A stretch of DNA of 64,000 nt from Pseudomonadota bacterium (GTDB lineage Bacteria; Pseudomonadota; Alphaproteobacteria; Rhizobiales; Pleomorphomonadaceae), in NCBI GenBank assembly GCA_023436885.1, contig JAEZHI010000007.1:124001-188000 (forward strand), given 5' to 3'. A program made the translations under genes and the position numbers. Shown here in pieces: positions 17,150 to 26,637 of this stretch (positions within the stretch are counted from its first letter, which is position 1; every line of letters starts with the position of its first letter). Below the pieces are notes generated by a model, which worked only from the letters and a program-made list of their open reading frames with translations, was not told the DNA's origin and ran no database searches.

Positions 17150-17896
17150 TCACTCGGCCGCAAGGCTCTCGCCAGCAACGCCTGCGCCACTTTCGGCGTC
17201 GAGCCACCAGCTGACGTTGCCATGGCTGCGTAGCGCCGTAGCCGGGCACTGCGTCGAGATATCGCCCAGAAGTGCGGCGCGTACCGCATCCGACTTGGCA
17301 GCGCCAGTGGCCAGCACAATGATTTCCCGCGAGGCGAGGATCGTTCCGATCCCCATGGTCATGGCCTGGGTGGGCGGCAGCGCGCCATCGAAGAAGGCGG
17401 AGTTGGCCTCGAGCGTTGAGGCTTCGAGATCAACGACACGCGTACGAGCAGCAAAGTCTGCTCCCGGCTCGTTGAAGCCGATATGCCCATTGCGTCCAAT
17501 TCCGAGCAGCTGCAGGTCGATGCCGCCAGCCTCCCGGATCATCGCTTCATAGCGGCTGGCAAACACTGTGGGATCAGCGGCAAGACCATCCGGCACAAAG
17601 GTGCGGCTCTTGTCGATGTCGACCAGATTGAAGAGCTGGGTATCCATGGTCGAACGGTAGGAGCGCGGATCGGCCGGCGGCAGCCCGACATATTCATCCA
17701 GATTGAACGACGTAACGCCAGAGAAGCTGATCTCACCGGCACGGTAAAGTGCCACGAGCCGCTCATAGACCGGTTCCATGGTCGCTCCGGTCGCAAGCCC
17801 GAGGACAATCTTGGGCGTCGCCTTCAGGCGTTCGGCAATACGGTCGGCCACGGCATAGGCTGCTGCCTGCGTCGTCGGGGAATGATTGATCCGCAT
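17150..17896 (-). CDS. nagB: Glucosamine-6-phosphate deaminase
   Basis: NagB converts glucosamine-6-phosphate to fructose-6-phosphate and ammonia, the last step of amino-sugar catabolism. The 248 residues show LGLATGATMEPVYERL, TSFNLDEYVGL and the signature GIGRNGHIGFNEPG. I chose ATG 17896 because GGAG lies 6 bases before it; in-frame ATG 17908 would add 4 residues. It is the last gene of the minus-strand PTS cluster, after a ROK regulator. nagA and a GlcNAc-specific EII are not in the window. It carries out the reverse of the GlmS reaction encoded 9 kb upstream. Confidence 0.93.
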   Translation of the reverse strand: MRINHSPTTQAAAYAVADRIAERLKATPKIVLGLATGATMEPVYERLVALYRAGEISFSGVTSFNLDEYVGLPPADPRSYRSTMDTQLFNLVDIDKSRTFVPDGLAADPTVFASRYEAMIREAGGIDLQLLGIGRNGHIGFNEPGADFAARTRVVDLEASTLEANSAFFDGALPPTQAMTMGIGTILASREIIVLATGAAKSDAVRAALLGDISTQCPATALRSHGNVSWWLDAESGAGVAGESLAAE

Positions 17897-18012
17897 CTTG
17901 AACTCCATCGATCGGCGACCAGCCAACGGCAGGTCACAGCCATTCACTACCATGAATGATGGCGATCAATAATTAGTTCGTCAAGATGCCGAACATAAAA
18001 TTTCGATGACGG

Positions 18013-19221
18013 TCAGGCATGCGCCGCAGCCGGCAACCGCAATGGCATCGGAAGATCCGCAGGGCTGAAAAGCAGATTATGAGCCTGGTTGAGCGCCAGC
18101 GCCACGGCGCCGGTCAAAGCGGCTTGCGCCCCGAGGGCCGAAACCTCCACGGTAATCGCCCGATGGCTGACGCGCCGAAGCTCCTGACTGATCCGCTCGA
18201 CCACGCCGGGCAAGCAGCCGATGATGCCACCAACGACGATTTTCTTCGGTTCTAGCAAGGCATGGACGGCCACCATCGCCAGTGCGGCGGTGTGCGCGAT
18301 CTCCCCGACCGCCGCCACTGCTGAAGCGTCCTCGCCCGTCTGGGCTCGAGAGAAAATCTCAGCCGTCGACAAGGTGGCTTCCCCGCCAAGCGCCTTGTAG
18401 CGCTCCCGGATGCCTCGCCTGCCGATGGCGCTTTCGAGCGCGCCCCGAGCTAGACTATCTGGCGCCACCGGGTCCCCGCCTATCGGCAGGAAGCCGATTT
18501 CACCCGCCGCACCACTCGCACCGCGGATAAGTCGGCCGCCGCTCAATGCGCCAAGACCAATACCCGTGCCCAGCGATACGAAGGCGACCTCCTCTATGCC
18601 GACGGCACATCCATCCCAGGACTCGCCGATCACTGCGGCATTGATGTCATTCTCGATGACAACGGGGCAGCCGAGTTCAGCGGAGATGAGATTGCGGACA
18701 TCCAGGTCACCGAGCCCTTCCAGATTGGGCGAGAGCGACAACCGCCCACTTTCCGGCTCGATCACACCGGGCATGGCCACGGCTGCTACCAATATCTTCC
18801 GGCGATCGACATCAGCGCCGGCGGCGAGTTCCGAGGCAAGCCGGCCCAGCTCCGAAACCAACGCTTTCCCTGACAGTTCGTCGGACGGCGCTTCAACCGA
18901 AGCGATGAGGTCACCGACGAGGTTGGCAAGCGACAGGCGCAGCGACGTGACGCCAAGCTCGGCTCCGATGACGTAGCCAGCAACCGGATCAACCTCGTAA
19001 ATGACCGCCGCTCGCCCAACCGTGCCCGAGGTGACGCCTTTCACGCGCACGAAGCCGCCGCTCTCCAGCACCCGAATGACTTCCGACATGGTCTGCTTGG
19101 AAAGGCCGGTAATCTTGGCCAGCGTCGCTCGCGAGGTGGGGCCGGAGTTGAGCAGCACATCCATCACGGCGCGCACCGAGATCTGGCGCAGCACCGGGGT
19201 TGCGGTATCGTCTGGGATCAT
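18013..19221 (-). CDS. ROK family transcriptional regulator (NagC/XylR-like)
   Basis: The 402-residue protein joins an N-terminal winged helix-turn-helix (TSRATLAKITGLSKQTMSEV near residue 30) to a ROK sugar-kinase-like domain (VSLGTGIGLGALSGGRLIRG near 245). The usual ROK zinc-binding Cys cluster is not evident in the corresponding segment, where the sequence is GASGAAGEIGFLPIGG. It lies between the AraC-type regulator and nagB on the same strand, so control of amino-sugar or mannitol genes is likely. The start at 19221 has AGGAG 11 bases upstream; an upstream ATG at 19275 would add 18 residues. Confidence 0.87.
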   Translation of the reverse strand: MIPDDTATPVLRQISVRAVMDVLLNSGPTSRATLAKITGLSKQTMSEVIRVLESGGFVRVKGVTSGTVGRAAVIYEVDPVAGYVIGAELGVTSLRLSLANLVGDLIASVEAPSDELSGKALVSELGRLASELAAGADVDRRKILVAAVAMPGVIEPESGRLSLSPNLEGLGDLDVRNLISAELGCPVVIENDINAAVIGESWDGCAVGIEEVAFVSLGTGIGLGALSGGRLIRGASGAAGEIGFLPIGGDPVAPDSLARGALESAIGRRGIRERYKALGGEATLSTAEIFSRAQTGEDASAVAAVGEIAHTAALAMVAVHALLEPKKIVVGGIIGCLPGVVERISQELRRVSHRAITVEVSALGAQAALTGAVALALNQAHNLLFSPADLPMPLRLPAAAHA

Positions 19222-19309
19222 CGGCCGGAAGTCTCCTGGGAGCGTCACGGAAACGATCCATACACCCAAATGCATGGCTTAACAGCCCTGCCACACGGCG
19301 GCTCAATGC

Positions 19310-20197
19310 TTATGCCTTGATCGCGGCGCCGGCCTGTACAGAGTTCCGATATTCCGTGGGCGTGCGGCCAACCACCTTCTTGAACACCTTGTAGAAGTAA
19401 TTGAAGTCGTTGAAGCCACACCGCTGGGCAATCTGCGACAACGGCATGTCGTATTTTTCAAGCATGAACTTGGCTTTGCCAATTCTCACCTGAGTGAGAT
19501 AATCGGAAAAGGTCATCGCGCCCTGCTCGCGGAAAACACGCGAGAAGTAGTTGGGGCTGATATGCAGATGCGCCGCCACGCTGTCGCGAGTGATCAGACG
19601 ATCGAAATTTTCCTCGATGTAGAGGCAGGCAGCTCGGAAAAAGGCCGACGATTGCCGGTCTTCCTCGGGCACTGGATTGGCAATCAGGCGGCGCGAATAT
19701 TCCAGAATGGCTTGGGCCAGCAGACGGGCGTCAAGGCTGGTCGCCCCTGCGTCATCGCGATGACTGACCATCGCGTCGACCATGTGCTGCAGCGGCCCGT
19801 TACCCGGTATCAGACAACTGCGTTTCTCGACGGAGATGAAGCGCCCTTCCCCGGCATTCCAACGCAACAGGCTGACACCGAGATGTGTTGCGCCGAAGAG
19901 CAGGCTCAGCACTTCGACGTCCTTGTCCCATAGCGGCTGGTTCCAGCCGTTGCCAGGCACGACCAGGGCATCTCCCGGACCGAGCTGATGCTCTTCGATC
20001 CGCGCAGTACTATCGCACAGCACGTTCGTATAGGTCCCGGCGATGACGAACTCGAACCGCGCAAACTGCACCTGGAGCGCACCGAGCGGCGGCGCGGCAG
20101 CGTCGAGGCCGAAGACGATATGCTCCGGCCAGCCGGCCGCATGGGACAGGGCATCCCCGCGCGCGAAATCGTCAAGCGTCACGTTGGCAAAAGACAT
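19310..20197 (-). CDS. AraC family transcriptional regulator with cupin-like sensing domain
   Basis: The 295-residue protein has an N-terminal cupin-like sugar-sensing domain and a C-terminal pair of AraC helix-turn-helix motifs (DSVAAHLHISPNYFSRVFRE near 215; LSQIAQRCGFNDFNYFYKVF near 260, then GRTPTEYR). AGGAGG lies 7 bases before the ATG, a strong site. It follows the EIIA-HPr-EI fusion gene by 51 bases, so it is probably co-transcribed and may activate the mannitol PTS genes. The effector is not known from sequence. Confidence 0.9.
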   Translation of the reverse strand: MSFANVTLDDFARGDALSHAAGWPEHIVFGLDAAAPPLGALQVQFARFEFVIAGTYTNVLCDSTARIEEHQLGPGDALVVPGNGWNQPLWDKDVEVLSLLFGATHLGVSLLRWNAGEGRFISVEKRSCLIPGNGPLQHMVDAMVSHRDDAGATSLDARLLAQAILEYSRRLIANPVPEEDRQSSAFFRAACLYIEENFDRLITRDSVAAHLHISPNYFSRVFREQGAMTFSDYLTQVRIGKAKFMLEKYDMPLSQIAQRCGFNDFNYFYKVFKKVVGRTPTEYRNSVQAGAAIKA

Positions 20198-20248
20198 AGT
20201 GCGCCTCCTTGTTCGGCGCGGTTTTGCGAAGATCGAGGCGAAGAAGCG

Positions 20249-22798
20249 TCAAAGCTCAGGCCAGCGTCGCGCCACCATGGCGCGGACGTCGGCCGCGGAA
20301 TCGAGCGACAGCGCCTCTTCGGCAACGGCCCGACAGGTGTCCATGTCGAGCGTCCGGATGAATGCCTTGAGGTCGGGAATGCCGGAACGGGTTGCCGAAA
20401 GACTGGTGACGCCCAGACCGATGAGAATGGGCGCCGCAGGAAGCTCGGAGGCAAGACCGCCACAAACCCCCACAGGACAATCGTGACGCCCGCCGGCAGC
20501 AGCCGCGTCGGCAATCGTCTTCAGCACCGCCGGGTGCAGCGAGTCGATCTCGGGCGCTAGCTCCGTGTTGCCGCGATCCATGGCCAGAACATATTGTGTG
20601 AGATCGTTGGTCCCAATCGAGAAGAAGTCGGCCTCCTTGGCCAGCTTGTCTGCCATCGCGACAGCAGCGGGCACCTCGATCATGATGCCGAGCGGCACGT
20701 CCGCCGTAATCCCGAGCGCTGCCTTCTCCTCTTCGAAGATCGCCTTTGCCCAGCGAAGCTCCCCAATGTCGGCGATCATGGGCATCATGATCCGAACGAC
20801 TGATACCGGCGTGACCTTGAGAATGGCGCGGAATTGCTGGCGCAGCAAATCGGGGCGCCGCTTGGACACACGAATGCCACGCACGCCGAGGATCGGGTTC
20901 TCTTCTGCCGCCTGCTTGAGATAAGGCAGCGGCTTGTCACCGCCGATATCTAGAGTGCGGATGGTCAGCGGCTTGCCGCGCAGTGCGTCGGCGATCGCCT
21001 GGTATTCAGCCTGCTGTTCGGCCTCGGTGGGGGCCGTAGGCCGATCGAGGAACAGGAACTCGGTCCTGAGCAGACCAGAGCCCTCGGCACCAAAGGCCAG
21101 CCCGCGCGCAGCATCGGCAACCGAACCGACGTTGGCATAAACCGGCAGGCGCGTTCCGTCGGCCATCACACAATCAATCGGCGCGGCCTCGCGATTGGCA
21201 GCTCGGCGCGTTTCGCGCTCAGCAGCTGCCTTGCGGGTCGCTTCGATCGTCGCCTCGGTCGGATTGACCTGGATTTCGCCACGCTCGGCATCGACGATCA
21301 GCGGTGTTCCCTCGGGGATGCGGTGAGCATCCGGACCGACAGCCGCCAGCATGGGCACGCCACTCGCAGCTGAGAGAATGGCAACATGCGAGGTACGCCC
21401 GCCCTTGGCTACGATGAACGCTGCCGGCAGGCGCTCGCCGAAGGCCATGAACTGCGAGGGAAGCAGATCGTCGGCAATGGCGATGGCATCCTCCGGCAAC
21501 GCCAGGCTTTCGGGCGATCCGCCGGCCAGCACCGTCAGCACCTGTTGCTCAAGGTCGACGAGGTCGGCTGCACGCTCGGCGAGGCGAGCATTGTCGAGCC
21601 CGCGAAGCAACGCGGCCTGGGTCGAGATGGTATCCGAGAAGGCCCAACCCGCACTCTTGCCGCGAGCAATGCGATCGCGAGCCCCTTCAAGCAGTTCCGT
21701 GTCCTCAAGAAGGGCCGCATGAGCGCCCATGATTTCGCGCTGCTGCTGCGTACGACCAACAGTCGCTTGCTCGCTCAGATGTTGGTGGACGCGGGCAATG
21801 GCCGCGTCGAGCGCCTCGCTCTCGGCAACCATATCGCCGCCTTCTTCAGAAGGACGCGCAACTTTTTCCTTGAGATGGACGGCTCGACCAATGGCAAGAC
21901 CCGGGGCAGCGACCACACCGCCAAGCACTGGCCTGTCTTCGGTTCCGAAGGGCGTAAGGTCAACCGGAGGTTCTTCGGCTATCGCGGCCGTTTCATCAAC
22001 CCCCGGCAAAGTATCCTGTCCGGCATCGACATAGGGAACAACCGGATCACCAAGACCGGAAACGATTGCCTCGATCACGCCATCGATCGCCGCAGCGGCA
22101 TCGGCGCCTTCTGCCGTCACGAGAAGCCGGCTTCCCCAACGGCTGCCAAGGGTCAGCAGGGAAACAGGACTCTTTGCATTGGCCTTGCGCTCGCCGAGAA
22201 CTATCTCGATGGCACTGGCATACTCCTTCGCCTTGGCGGCGAGCAGCGCCGCTGGGCGGGCGTGCAGGCCCTCGCTCATTTCGAGAACAACGTCGCGCTC
22301 TATTCTGCCGACTGGCGGCGGGGCCTCCACACCGATCGGCGAGACCACCATGATTTCGTCGCCTAAGCCGATCGGCCCGCCCGACTGGCGGGTCGTGACA
22401 TGGAAGGCATCCTCGTTGATTACGAGAACCGGTGTCGTGACAATGCCGCAGCTTTCAACAAGCGCCTGCAGATCGAAACGGATGAGAAGATCGCCAACGG
22501 CCACCTGGTCGCCCTCGGCGACCGCTGCAACGAGACCGGTGCCGCGCAGAGCCACGGCCTCGAGGCCCACATGGACGAGAAACTCCGCACCGTCGGCCGT
22601 CATGACCTTCACGGCGTGGCCGCGCCGGTGCACCGATGTGACGGTGCCGGCCACCGGCGCGCGCACCTCACCAATTTCGGGCTCGATCGCCACGCCATCG
22701 CCCATCATACCGAGCGCGAACATCGGGTCGGGGACCTCGGCGAGAGGCACGATCCGCCCTTTGAGGGGAGCTCGGACTGAAATGGTCGAGGTGGTCAT
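20249..22798 (-). CDS. Multiphosphoryl transfer protein: EIIA(Glc)-HPr-Enzyme I fusion
   Basis: One 849-residue protein carries three PTS modules. Residues about 10-150 are an EIIA of the glucose type (GEVRAPVAGTVTSVHRRGHAVKV; phospho-His 76 in AEFLVHVGLE, partner His 61). Residues about 168-255 are HPr (phospho-His 179 in SEGLHARPAALL; the regulatory Ser region is KANAKSPVSLLTLG). The rest is Enzyme I (active His in GGRTSHVAIL near 470, PEP site in FFSIGTNDLTQYVLAMDR near 735). It passes phosphate from PEP towards sugar permeases. mtlA has its own EIIA, so the fused EIIA(Glc) probably serves another permease. GGAG lies 8 bases before the ATG. Confidence 0.94.
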   Translation of the reverse strand: MTTSTISVRAPLKGRIVPLAEVPDPMFALGMMGDGVAIEPEIGEVRAPVAGTVTSVHRRGHAVKVMTADGAEFLVHVGLEAVALRGTGLVAAVAEGDQVAVGDLLIRFDLQALVESCGIVTTPVLVINEDAFHVTTRQSGGPIGLGDEIMVVSPIGVEAPPPVGRIERDVVLEMSEGLHARPAALLAAKAKEYASAIEIVLGERKANAKSPVSLLTLGSRWGSRLLVTAEGADAAAAIDGVIEAIVSGLGDPVVPYVDAGQDTLPGVDETAAIAEEPPVDLTPFGTEDRPVLGGVVAAPGLAIGRAVHLKEKVARPSEEGGDMVAESEALDAAIARVHQHLSEQATVGRTQQQREIMGAHAALLEDTELLEGARDRIARGKSAGWAFSDTISTQAALLRGLDNARLAERAADLVDLEQQVLTVLAGGSPESLALPEDAIAIADDLLPSQFMAFGERLPAAFIVAKGGRTSHVAILSAASGVPMLAAVGPDAHRIPEGTPLIVDAERGEIQVNPTEATIEATRKAAAERETRRAANREAAPIDCVMADGTRLPVYANVGSVADAARGLAFGAEGSGLLRTEFLFLDRPTAPTEAEQQAEYQAIADALRGKPLTIRTLDIGGDKPLPYLKQAAEENPILGVRGIRVSKRRPDLLRQQFRAILKVTPVSVVRIMMPMIADIGELRWAKAIFEEEKAALGITADVPLGIMIEVPAAVAMADKLAKEADFFSIGTNDLTQYVLAMDRGNTELAPEIDSLHPAVLKTIADAAAAGGRHDCPVGVCGGLASELPAAPILIGLGVTSLSATRSGIPDLKAFIRTLDMDTCRAVAEEALSLDSAADVRAMVARRWPEL

Positions 22799-22870
22799 GC
22801 GCTTATCTCCAAATACCGTCTATCGAGGCCCCCGCCCCAAATGCCGCCACAGGCTGTAACGATGTCCATA

Positions 22871-22902
22871 AGCAAGGGCCGAATATCTTGGCCCCTCGCT
22901 TG
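22871..22902 (-). terminator. Weak hairpin between mtlD and the EIIA-HPr-EI gene
   Basis: The minus strand can form GGGCC-AAGATATTC-GGCCC shortly after the mtlD stop, followed by TTGCTTAT. It may be an attenuator or a 3' stabiliser; support is modest. Confidence 0.35.
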
Positions 22903-22911
22903 CCGTTGTCC

Positions 22912-24054
22912 CTAAATCTGGGCTGCGGCGCCGATCTCGGCAAGAACTTCGCGCGGAAGCGCGTTACCGGAGAAACGATCGACAGCAGCGGCAACGCCCA
23001 CGTCGGCAATCGTCGCCTGCATTTCGACCGCTTGCGGATCGCTGTCATTGCGATAGTGCAGCGCTGCGGCGATACCCTTGACCAAGTTCTGGTGTGGCAG
23101 GCCGTATTCGAGGGTGCCGAGCAGCGGCCTGATCAACCGGTCACCCTTGCCGAGCTTGCGCAAAGGCTCGCGACCAACCCGCGCCACGTCGTCGCGAATA
23201 AAGGGATTGGCGAAACGACCGAGGATTTTCTCAATATAGGCGGCGTGCTTTGCAGGATCGAAGTCATAGCGGCGGATCAGCACGGCGCCGCTTTCTTCCA
23301 TCGCAGCCTTGACGATCGCACGGATCTCGGCACTCTCGATGGCGTCGCGGATGGTCGGCAGCCCCTTTTCGAAGCCGAGGTAGGCCGTGATCGCATGTCC
23401 TGTGTTGAGCGTGAACAGCTTGCGCTCAACGAAGGCCATCAGGTTATCCGTCAGCTCCATGCCGGGAATGTTGTGAGCCCAGCCCTTGAGTTGGGTCTTG
23501 TCAACGATCCACTCGGAGAACTCCTCGACGGTGACAGCGAGAGGCTCGCCCTCGACCGGCGGCGCAGGAGGCACGATGCGATCGACCGCGCTGTCGGCAA
23601 AGCCAACGCTGCTCTCGACGATCTGCGCAGTCTGGGCCGGCAGATGGCTGAATACTGCTTCCTTGAGCTGGGTGGTGCCGCGAATGGTATTCTCGCAGGC
23701 AATGATGTTGAGCGGAGCATCGTTGCCGGCTGCGACCCGTGCCTCAAGGCCGCGAGCAATCGTCGGAGCGATCCTCGGCAGGATGGCCGGCCCGACAGCC
23801 GTGGTCACGAGATCGGCAGATGCGATCAGGGAAATGATCTCGTCACCGATCGACGAGACGGCGGTAACGCCCGTTACTTCCTCGCGGCGATTGCCGGAGC
23901 CGACGATATCAACGGGATAGCGTCCATTCCCGGCAATCAGTCCCACAAGGGTCTCATTGACGTCCGCGAAGGTAACGGACCAACCAGCGTCGGCGAGAAT
24001 CTTGCCGATAAAACCGCGGCCGATATTGCCCGCGCCAAAGTGAATGGCTCGCAT
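22912..24054 (-). CDS. mtlD: Mannitol-1-phosphate 5-dehydrogenase
   Basis: MtlD oxidises mannitol-1-phosphate, the product of the mannitol PTS, to fructose-6-phosphate with NAD. The 380-residue protein starts with the dinucleotide-binding motif MRAIHFGAGNIGRGFIGKIL. It has the family segments IIACENTIRGTTQLKE and VDRIVPP, and a helical C-terminal domain with the conserved KALFERK-like segment seen here as LMAFVERKLFTLNTGHA. GGAG lies 6 bases before the ATG. It follows mtlA by 71 bases with a hairpin in the gap. Confidence 0.95.
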   Translation of the reverse strand: MRAIHFGAGNIGRGFIGKILADAGWSVTFADVNETLVGLIAGNGRYPVDIVGSGNRREEVTGVTAVSSIGDEIISLIASADLVTTAVGPAILPRIAPTIARGLEARVAAGNDAPLNIIACENTIRGTTQLKEAVFSHLPAQTAQIVESSVGFADSAVDRIVPPAPPVEGEPLAVTVEEFSEWIVDKTQLKGWAHNIPGMELTDNLMAFVERKLFTLNTGHAITAYLGFEKGLPTIRDAIESAEIRAIVKAAMEESGAVLIRRYDFDPAKHAAYIEKILGRFANPFIRDDVARVGREPLRKLGKGDRLIRPLLGTLEYGLPHQNLVKGIAAALHYRNDSDPQAVEMQATIADVGVAAAVDRFSGNALPREVLAEIGAAAQI

Positions 24055-24085
24055 GGTCGTCTCCAGAAGATGTCTTGGGAAAGGA

Positions 24086-24106
24086 GGGCCGCCTTTGAGG
24101 CGGCCC
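24086..24106 (-). terminator. Intercistronic hairpin between mtlA and mtlD
   Basis: An 8-bp perfect stem (GGGCCGCC/GGCGGCCC) with a 5-base loop lies 19 bases after the mtlA stop, followed by CCTCCTTTCC. It could protect the mtlA message or partly end transcription, setting mtlA above mtlD. Confidence 0.5.
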
Positions 24107-24125
24107 CATTTTCAAGAAGCCGAGG

Positions 24126-26048
24126 TCAGCCGAGATCGAGGATCCGCAGCACGTCGGCAGGGTTCTTGGTCGAGGCAAGGTGAGCAACCACCTTGGGGTT
24201 TTCGAGGACCCTGGCGAGAGCTGACATGACATCCATGTGCTCGTTGCCCTTGGCCGCGAGGCCGACGACAAGGCGAGCCACGTTCTCGGGTTCAGGACCG
24301 AAAAACACGCCGTCGGGGTATTGGCAGACGACGATACCGGTCTTCAGAACCTCGTTCTTCGCTTCATTGGTGCCGTGCGGCATGGCCAGCGACTGGCCGA
24401 GATAGGTCGACACGATAGTCTCGCGCTTGAGCATCGCGTCGATGTAGCTCGGGGTGATCGCGCCCATCTCCAAAAGCTTGGAGCCGGCGAAGCGAATCGC
24501 TTCCTCTTTTGTGGACGCGGTGAGGCCGAGGAAGATGTTTTCCTCACCGAGATTAAAAGATGCGCCACCCTCGGGCTTGCCGGCAGCCGGAGCCGCGGCG
24601 GAACCCGCCTTCGCCTTGATCTCCGCCACGATGCGGTCATAGGCCGCGCCGTCGAGGAAATTGGTGATGGAGACGTGCGTCGCCTGGGGAGCAGCCCGAC
24701 GGGCACGCTCGGTCAGGTCCTTGTGAGTGATGACCACATCCACATCGGCCGGCAGGGCATTGATCGCGACATTGCTCGAACGGATGGCGCCGAGGCCAGC
24801 CTGATCCAGCTTCTTGCGCAGCATGGAAGCACCCATGGCGGACGAACCCATGCCGGCGTCGCAGGCAACGATAACCGAGCGAACCGGGCCGGAGATCGCG
24901 GCCGAGGTGGCGGCAACCGGAGCGGCCATGCCCTTCGATTCGGCCTTGAGCGCCTTCATGCGAGCGGTGGCAGCCTCGAGGTCTTCCTCGGCTTCCTCGC
25001 TCTTGTCGGTCTTAAGCAGCACGGAAGCGACCAGGAAGGTCACGAGTGCGCCCAGAACCACGGCGGCAATGACGCCCACGAAACCATCGGCCGGGGTCAT
25101 GCCGAGGACGGCGAAGATCGAACCCGGTGACGATGGAGCACGCAGGCCGCCGCCGAGCAGCATATTGCAGGCAACGCCGGTGGCACCGCCGAGGATCATG
25201 GCGATGATCAGGCGCGGCTTCATCAGCACATAGGGGAAGTAGATCTCGTGGATACCGCCGAAGAAGTGGATGATGGCGGCGCCCGGTGCTGACTGCTTTG
25301 CGTTACCACGACCGAAGACCATGTAGGCGAGCAGCAGGCCAAGACCCGGGCCCGGGTTGGCTTCGATCAGGAAGATCAGCGACTTGCCCTGTGCAGCGGC
25401 CTGCTGGATACCCAGCGGGGTGAAGACGCCGTGGTTAATGGCGTTATTCAGGAAGAGCACCTTGGCCGGCTCGACCAGGATCGAGGCTAGCGGGATCAGA
25501 CCGGTGCTGATCAGGGCGTTGACGCCTGAACCGAGGGCAGCCGACAGATGCTCGACAAGCGGACCGACAATCGCAAAGGCGACCATGGCCAGGATCATGC
25601 CGATGATACCGGCCGAGAAGTTGTTGACCAACATCTCGAAACCGGGACGGATCTTGCCGTCGACGAGCTTGTCGAACTGCTTGATCGCCCAGCCGCCGAA
25701 CGGGCCAACCAGCATGGCGCCCAGGAACATCGGAATGTCGGTGCCGACGATGACGCCAGCGGTGACGATGGCACCAACGACAGCGCCGCGCTCACCGTAC
25801 ACCAGCTTGCCGCCAGTGTAGCCGAGCAGAAGCGGCAGCAGGTATGTGATCATCGGCCCGACGAGCTTGGCGAAAAACGCGTTGGGAAGCCAGCCGGTTG
25901 GAATGAAGAGAGTAGTGATGATACCCCAGGCGATGAAAGCGCCGATGTTGGGCATCACCATGCTGCTCAGGAAGCGGCCCACTTGCTGGACGCGCACCTT
26001 GAGATTGGACGACGACGCGTCGCCCCCTGCGGTTCCGGTATATGCCAT
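24126..26048 (-). CDS. mtlA: Mannitol-specific PTS permease, EIICBA
   Basis: MtlA imports and phosphorylates mannitol. The 640 residues align along their length with the E. coli protein (637 residues). The membrane EIIC domain holds FLSSMVMPNIGAFIAWGIIT near 20 and GGIHEIYFPYVLMKPRLI near 260. EIIB has its phospho-Cys in IVACDAGMGSSAMGAS near 395, and EIIA its phospho-His in SLAMPHGTNEAKNEV near 556. I chose ATG 26048 because GGAGGAG lies 10 bases upstream and it matches the family start. An in-frame ATG at 26153 also has AGGAG and would add 35 unrelated residues. It is first in the mtlA-mtlD-PTS fusion-AraC-ROK-nagB run. Confidence 0.96.
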   Translation of the reverse strand: MAYTGTAGGDASSSNLKVRVQQVGRFLSSMVMPNIGAFIAWGIITTLFIPTGWLPNAFFAKLVGPMITYLLPLLLGYTGGKLVYGERGAVVGAIVTAGVIVGTDIPMFLGAMLVGPFGGWAIKQFDKLVDGKIRPGFEMLVNNFSAGIIGMILAMVAFAIVGPLVEHLSAALGSGVNALISTGLIPLASILVEPAKVLFLNNAINHGVFTPLGIQQAAAQGKSLIFLIEANPGPGLGLLLAYMVFGRGNAKQSAPGAAIIHFFGGIHEIYFPYVLMKPRLIIAMILGGATGVACNMLLGGGLRAPSSPGSIFAVLGMTPADGFVGVIAAVVLGALVTFLVASVLLKTDKSEEAEEDLEAATARMKALKAESKGMAAPVAATSAAISGPVRSVIVACDAGMGSSAMGASMLRKKLDQAGLGAIRSSNVAINALPADVDVVITHKDLTERARRAAPQATHVSITNFLDGAAYDRIVAEIKAKAGSAAAPAAGKPEGGASFNLGEENIFLGLTASTKEEAIRFAGSKLLEMGAITPSYIDAMLKRETIVSTYLGQSLAMPHGTNEAKNEVLKTGIVVCQYPDGVFFGPEPENVARLVVGLAAKGNEHMDVMSALARVLENPKVVAHLASTKNPADVLRILDLG

Positions 26049-26255
26049 ATCTTGGAAACTCCTCCACGAAGTCCTGTCACACCGAAGAAGGAGGTCGTCA
26101 GACCAGAGAATAAACGAACCCGCCGCCGCAACTTGGTTGCGTCGAATAAACATCGGCTCCTGAAAAGTGCCGATCAGATCATTTATCTCGAGAGCCTCTC
26201 CGCTCCTCCATCCTGACCCTGTATTTCCATGATCAGGAGATACGAAAACACCGCC

Positions 26256-26277
26256 CTGAGCGCCGTTTAGCGCTCAG
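26256..26277. promoter_or_regulatory. Inverted repeat upstream of mtlA, possible operator
   Basis: CTGAGCGC and GCGCTCAG form perfect 8-bp arms around a 6-base spacer, about 210 bases before the mtlA start. It may be a regulator site or a leader hairpin. Which one is not known. Confidence 0.4.
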
Positions 26278-26568
26278 ACCTCAGCACACTTCAATTGTTG
26301 TTCTTGCGCGTCTTCGTTCGATTGTGATCAAAACATGACATTGATTTGCTGAAAAGTGGAAAGATATAAACACGACTGTAAAAATGTATCCTAGATATCA
26401 GCTCTCAAAACAGCAGCTGCACGGATCGAGCAGAAAATCGCAATAAATCCATTAGCTTGGGAATATATCTGCAACTTGAAAATTGTATGATTACCGCCCT
26501 TATGGCAGCATACTTAGGTCTACACTGAAGGTATCCAGACACCGAAAGCTATACTTTTTGCCAATAGG

Positions 26569-26605
26569 AAAAACGGCGCGCTCGCTTTCAAAAGCCTGCG
26601 CGCCG
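26569..26605 (-). terminator. Rho-independent terminator of glmS
   Basis: On the minus strand a GC-rich stem (CGGCGCG/CGCGCCG plus an inner GCTT/AAGC pairing) is followed at once by TTTTT. It starts about 30 bases after the glmS stop. Confidence 0.75.
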
Positions 26606-26637
26606 CCCTGTTTGTGTACGAATCTTCTAGCTACAGC

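Larger units (their letters stand above)
26049..26637. other. AT-rich intergenic region between glmS and mtlA
   Basis: These 589 bases are clearly richer in A and T than their surroundings. They contain the glmS terminator (26569-26605), an 8-bp-arm inverted repeat (26256-26277) and presumably the mtlA promoter and activator sites. No convincing -35/-10 pair was pinned down. Short frames here have no recognisable similarity. Confidence 0.6.

Noticed and set aside
26323..26340. CRP-like site before mtlA (TGTGATCAAAACATGACA)
   Set aside because: The left half fits TGTGA but the right half and spacing do not fit the consensus.
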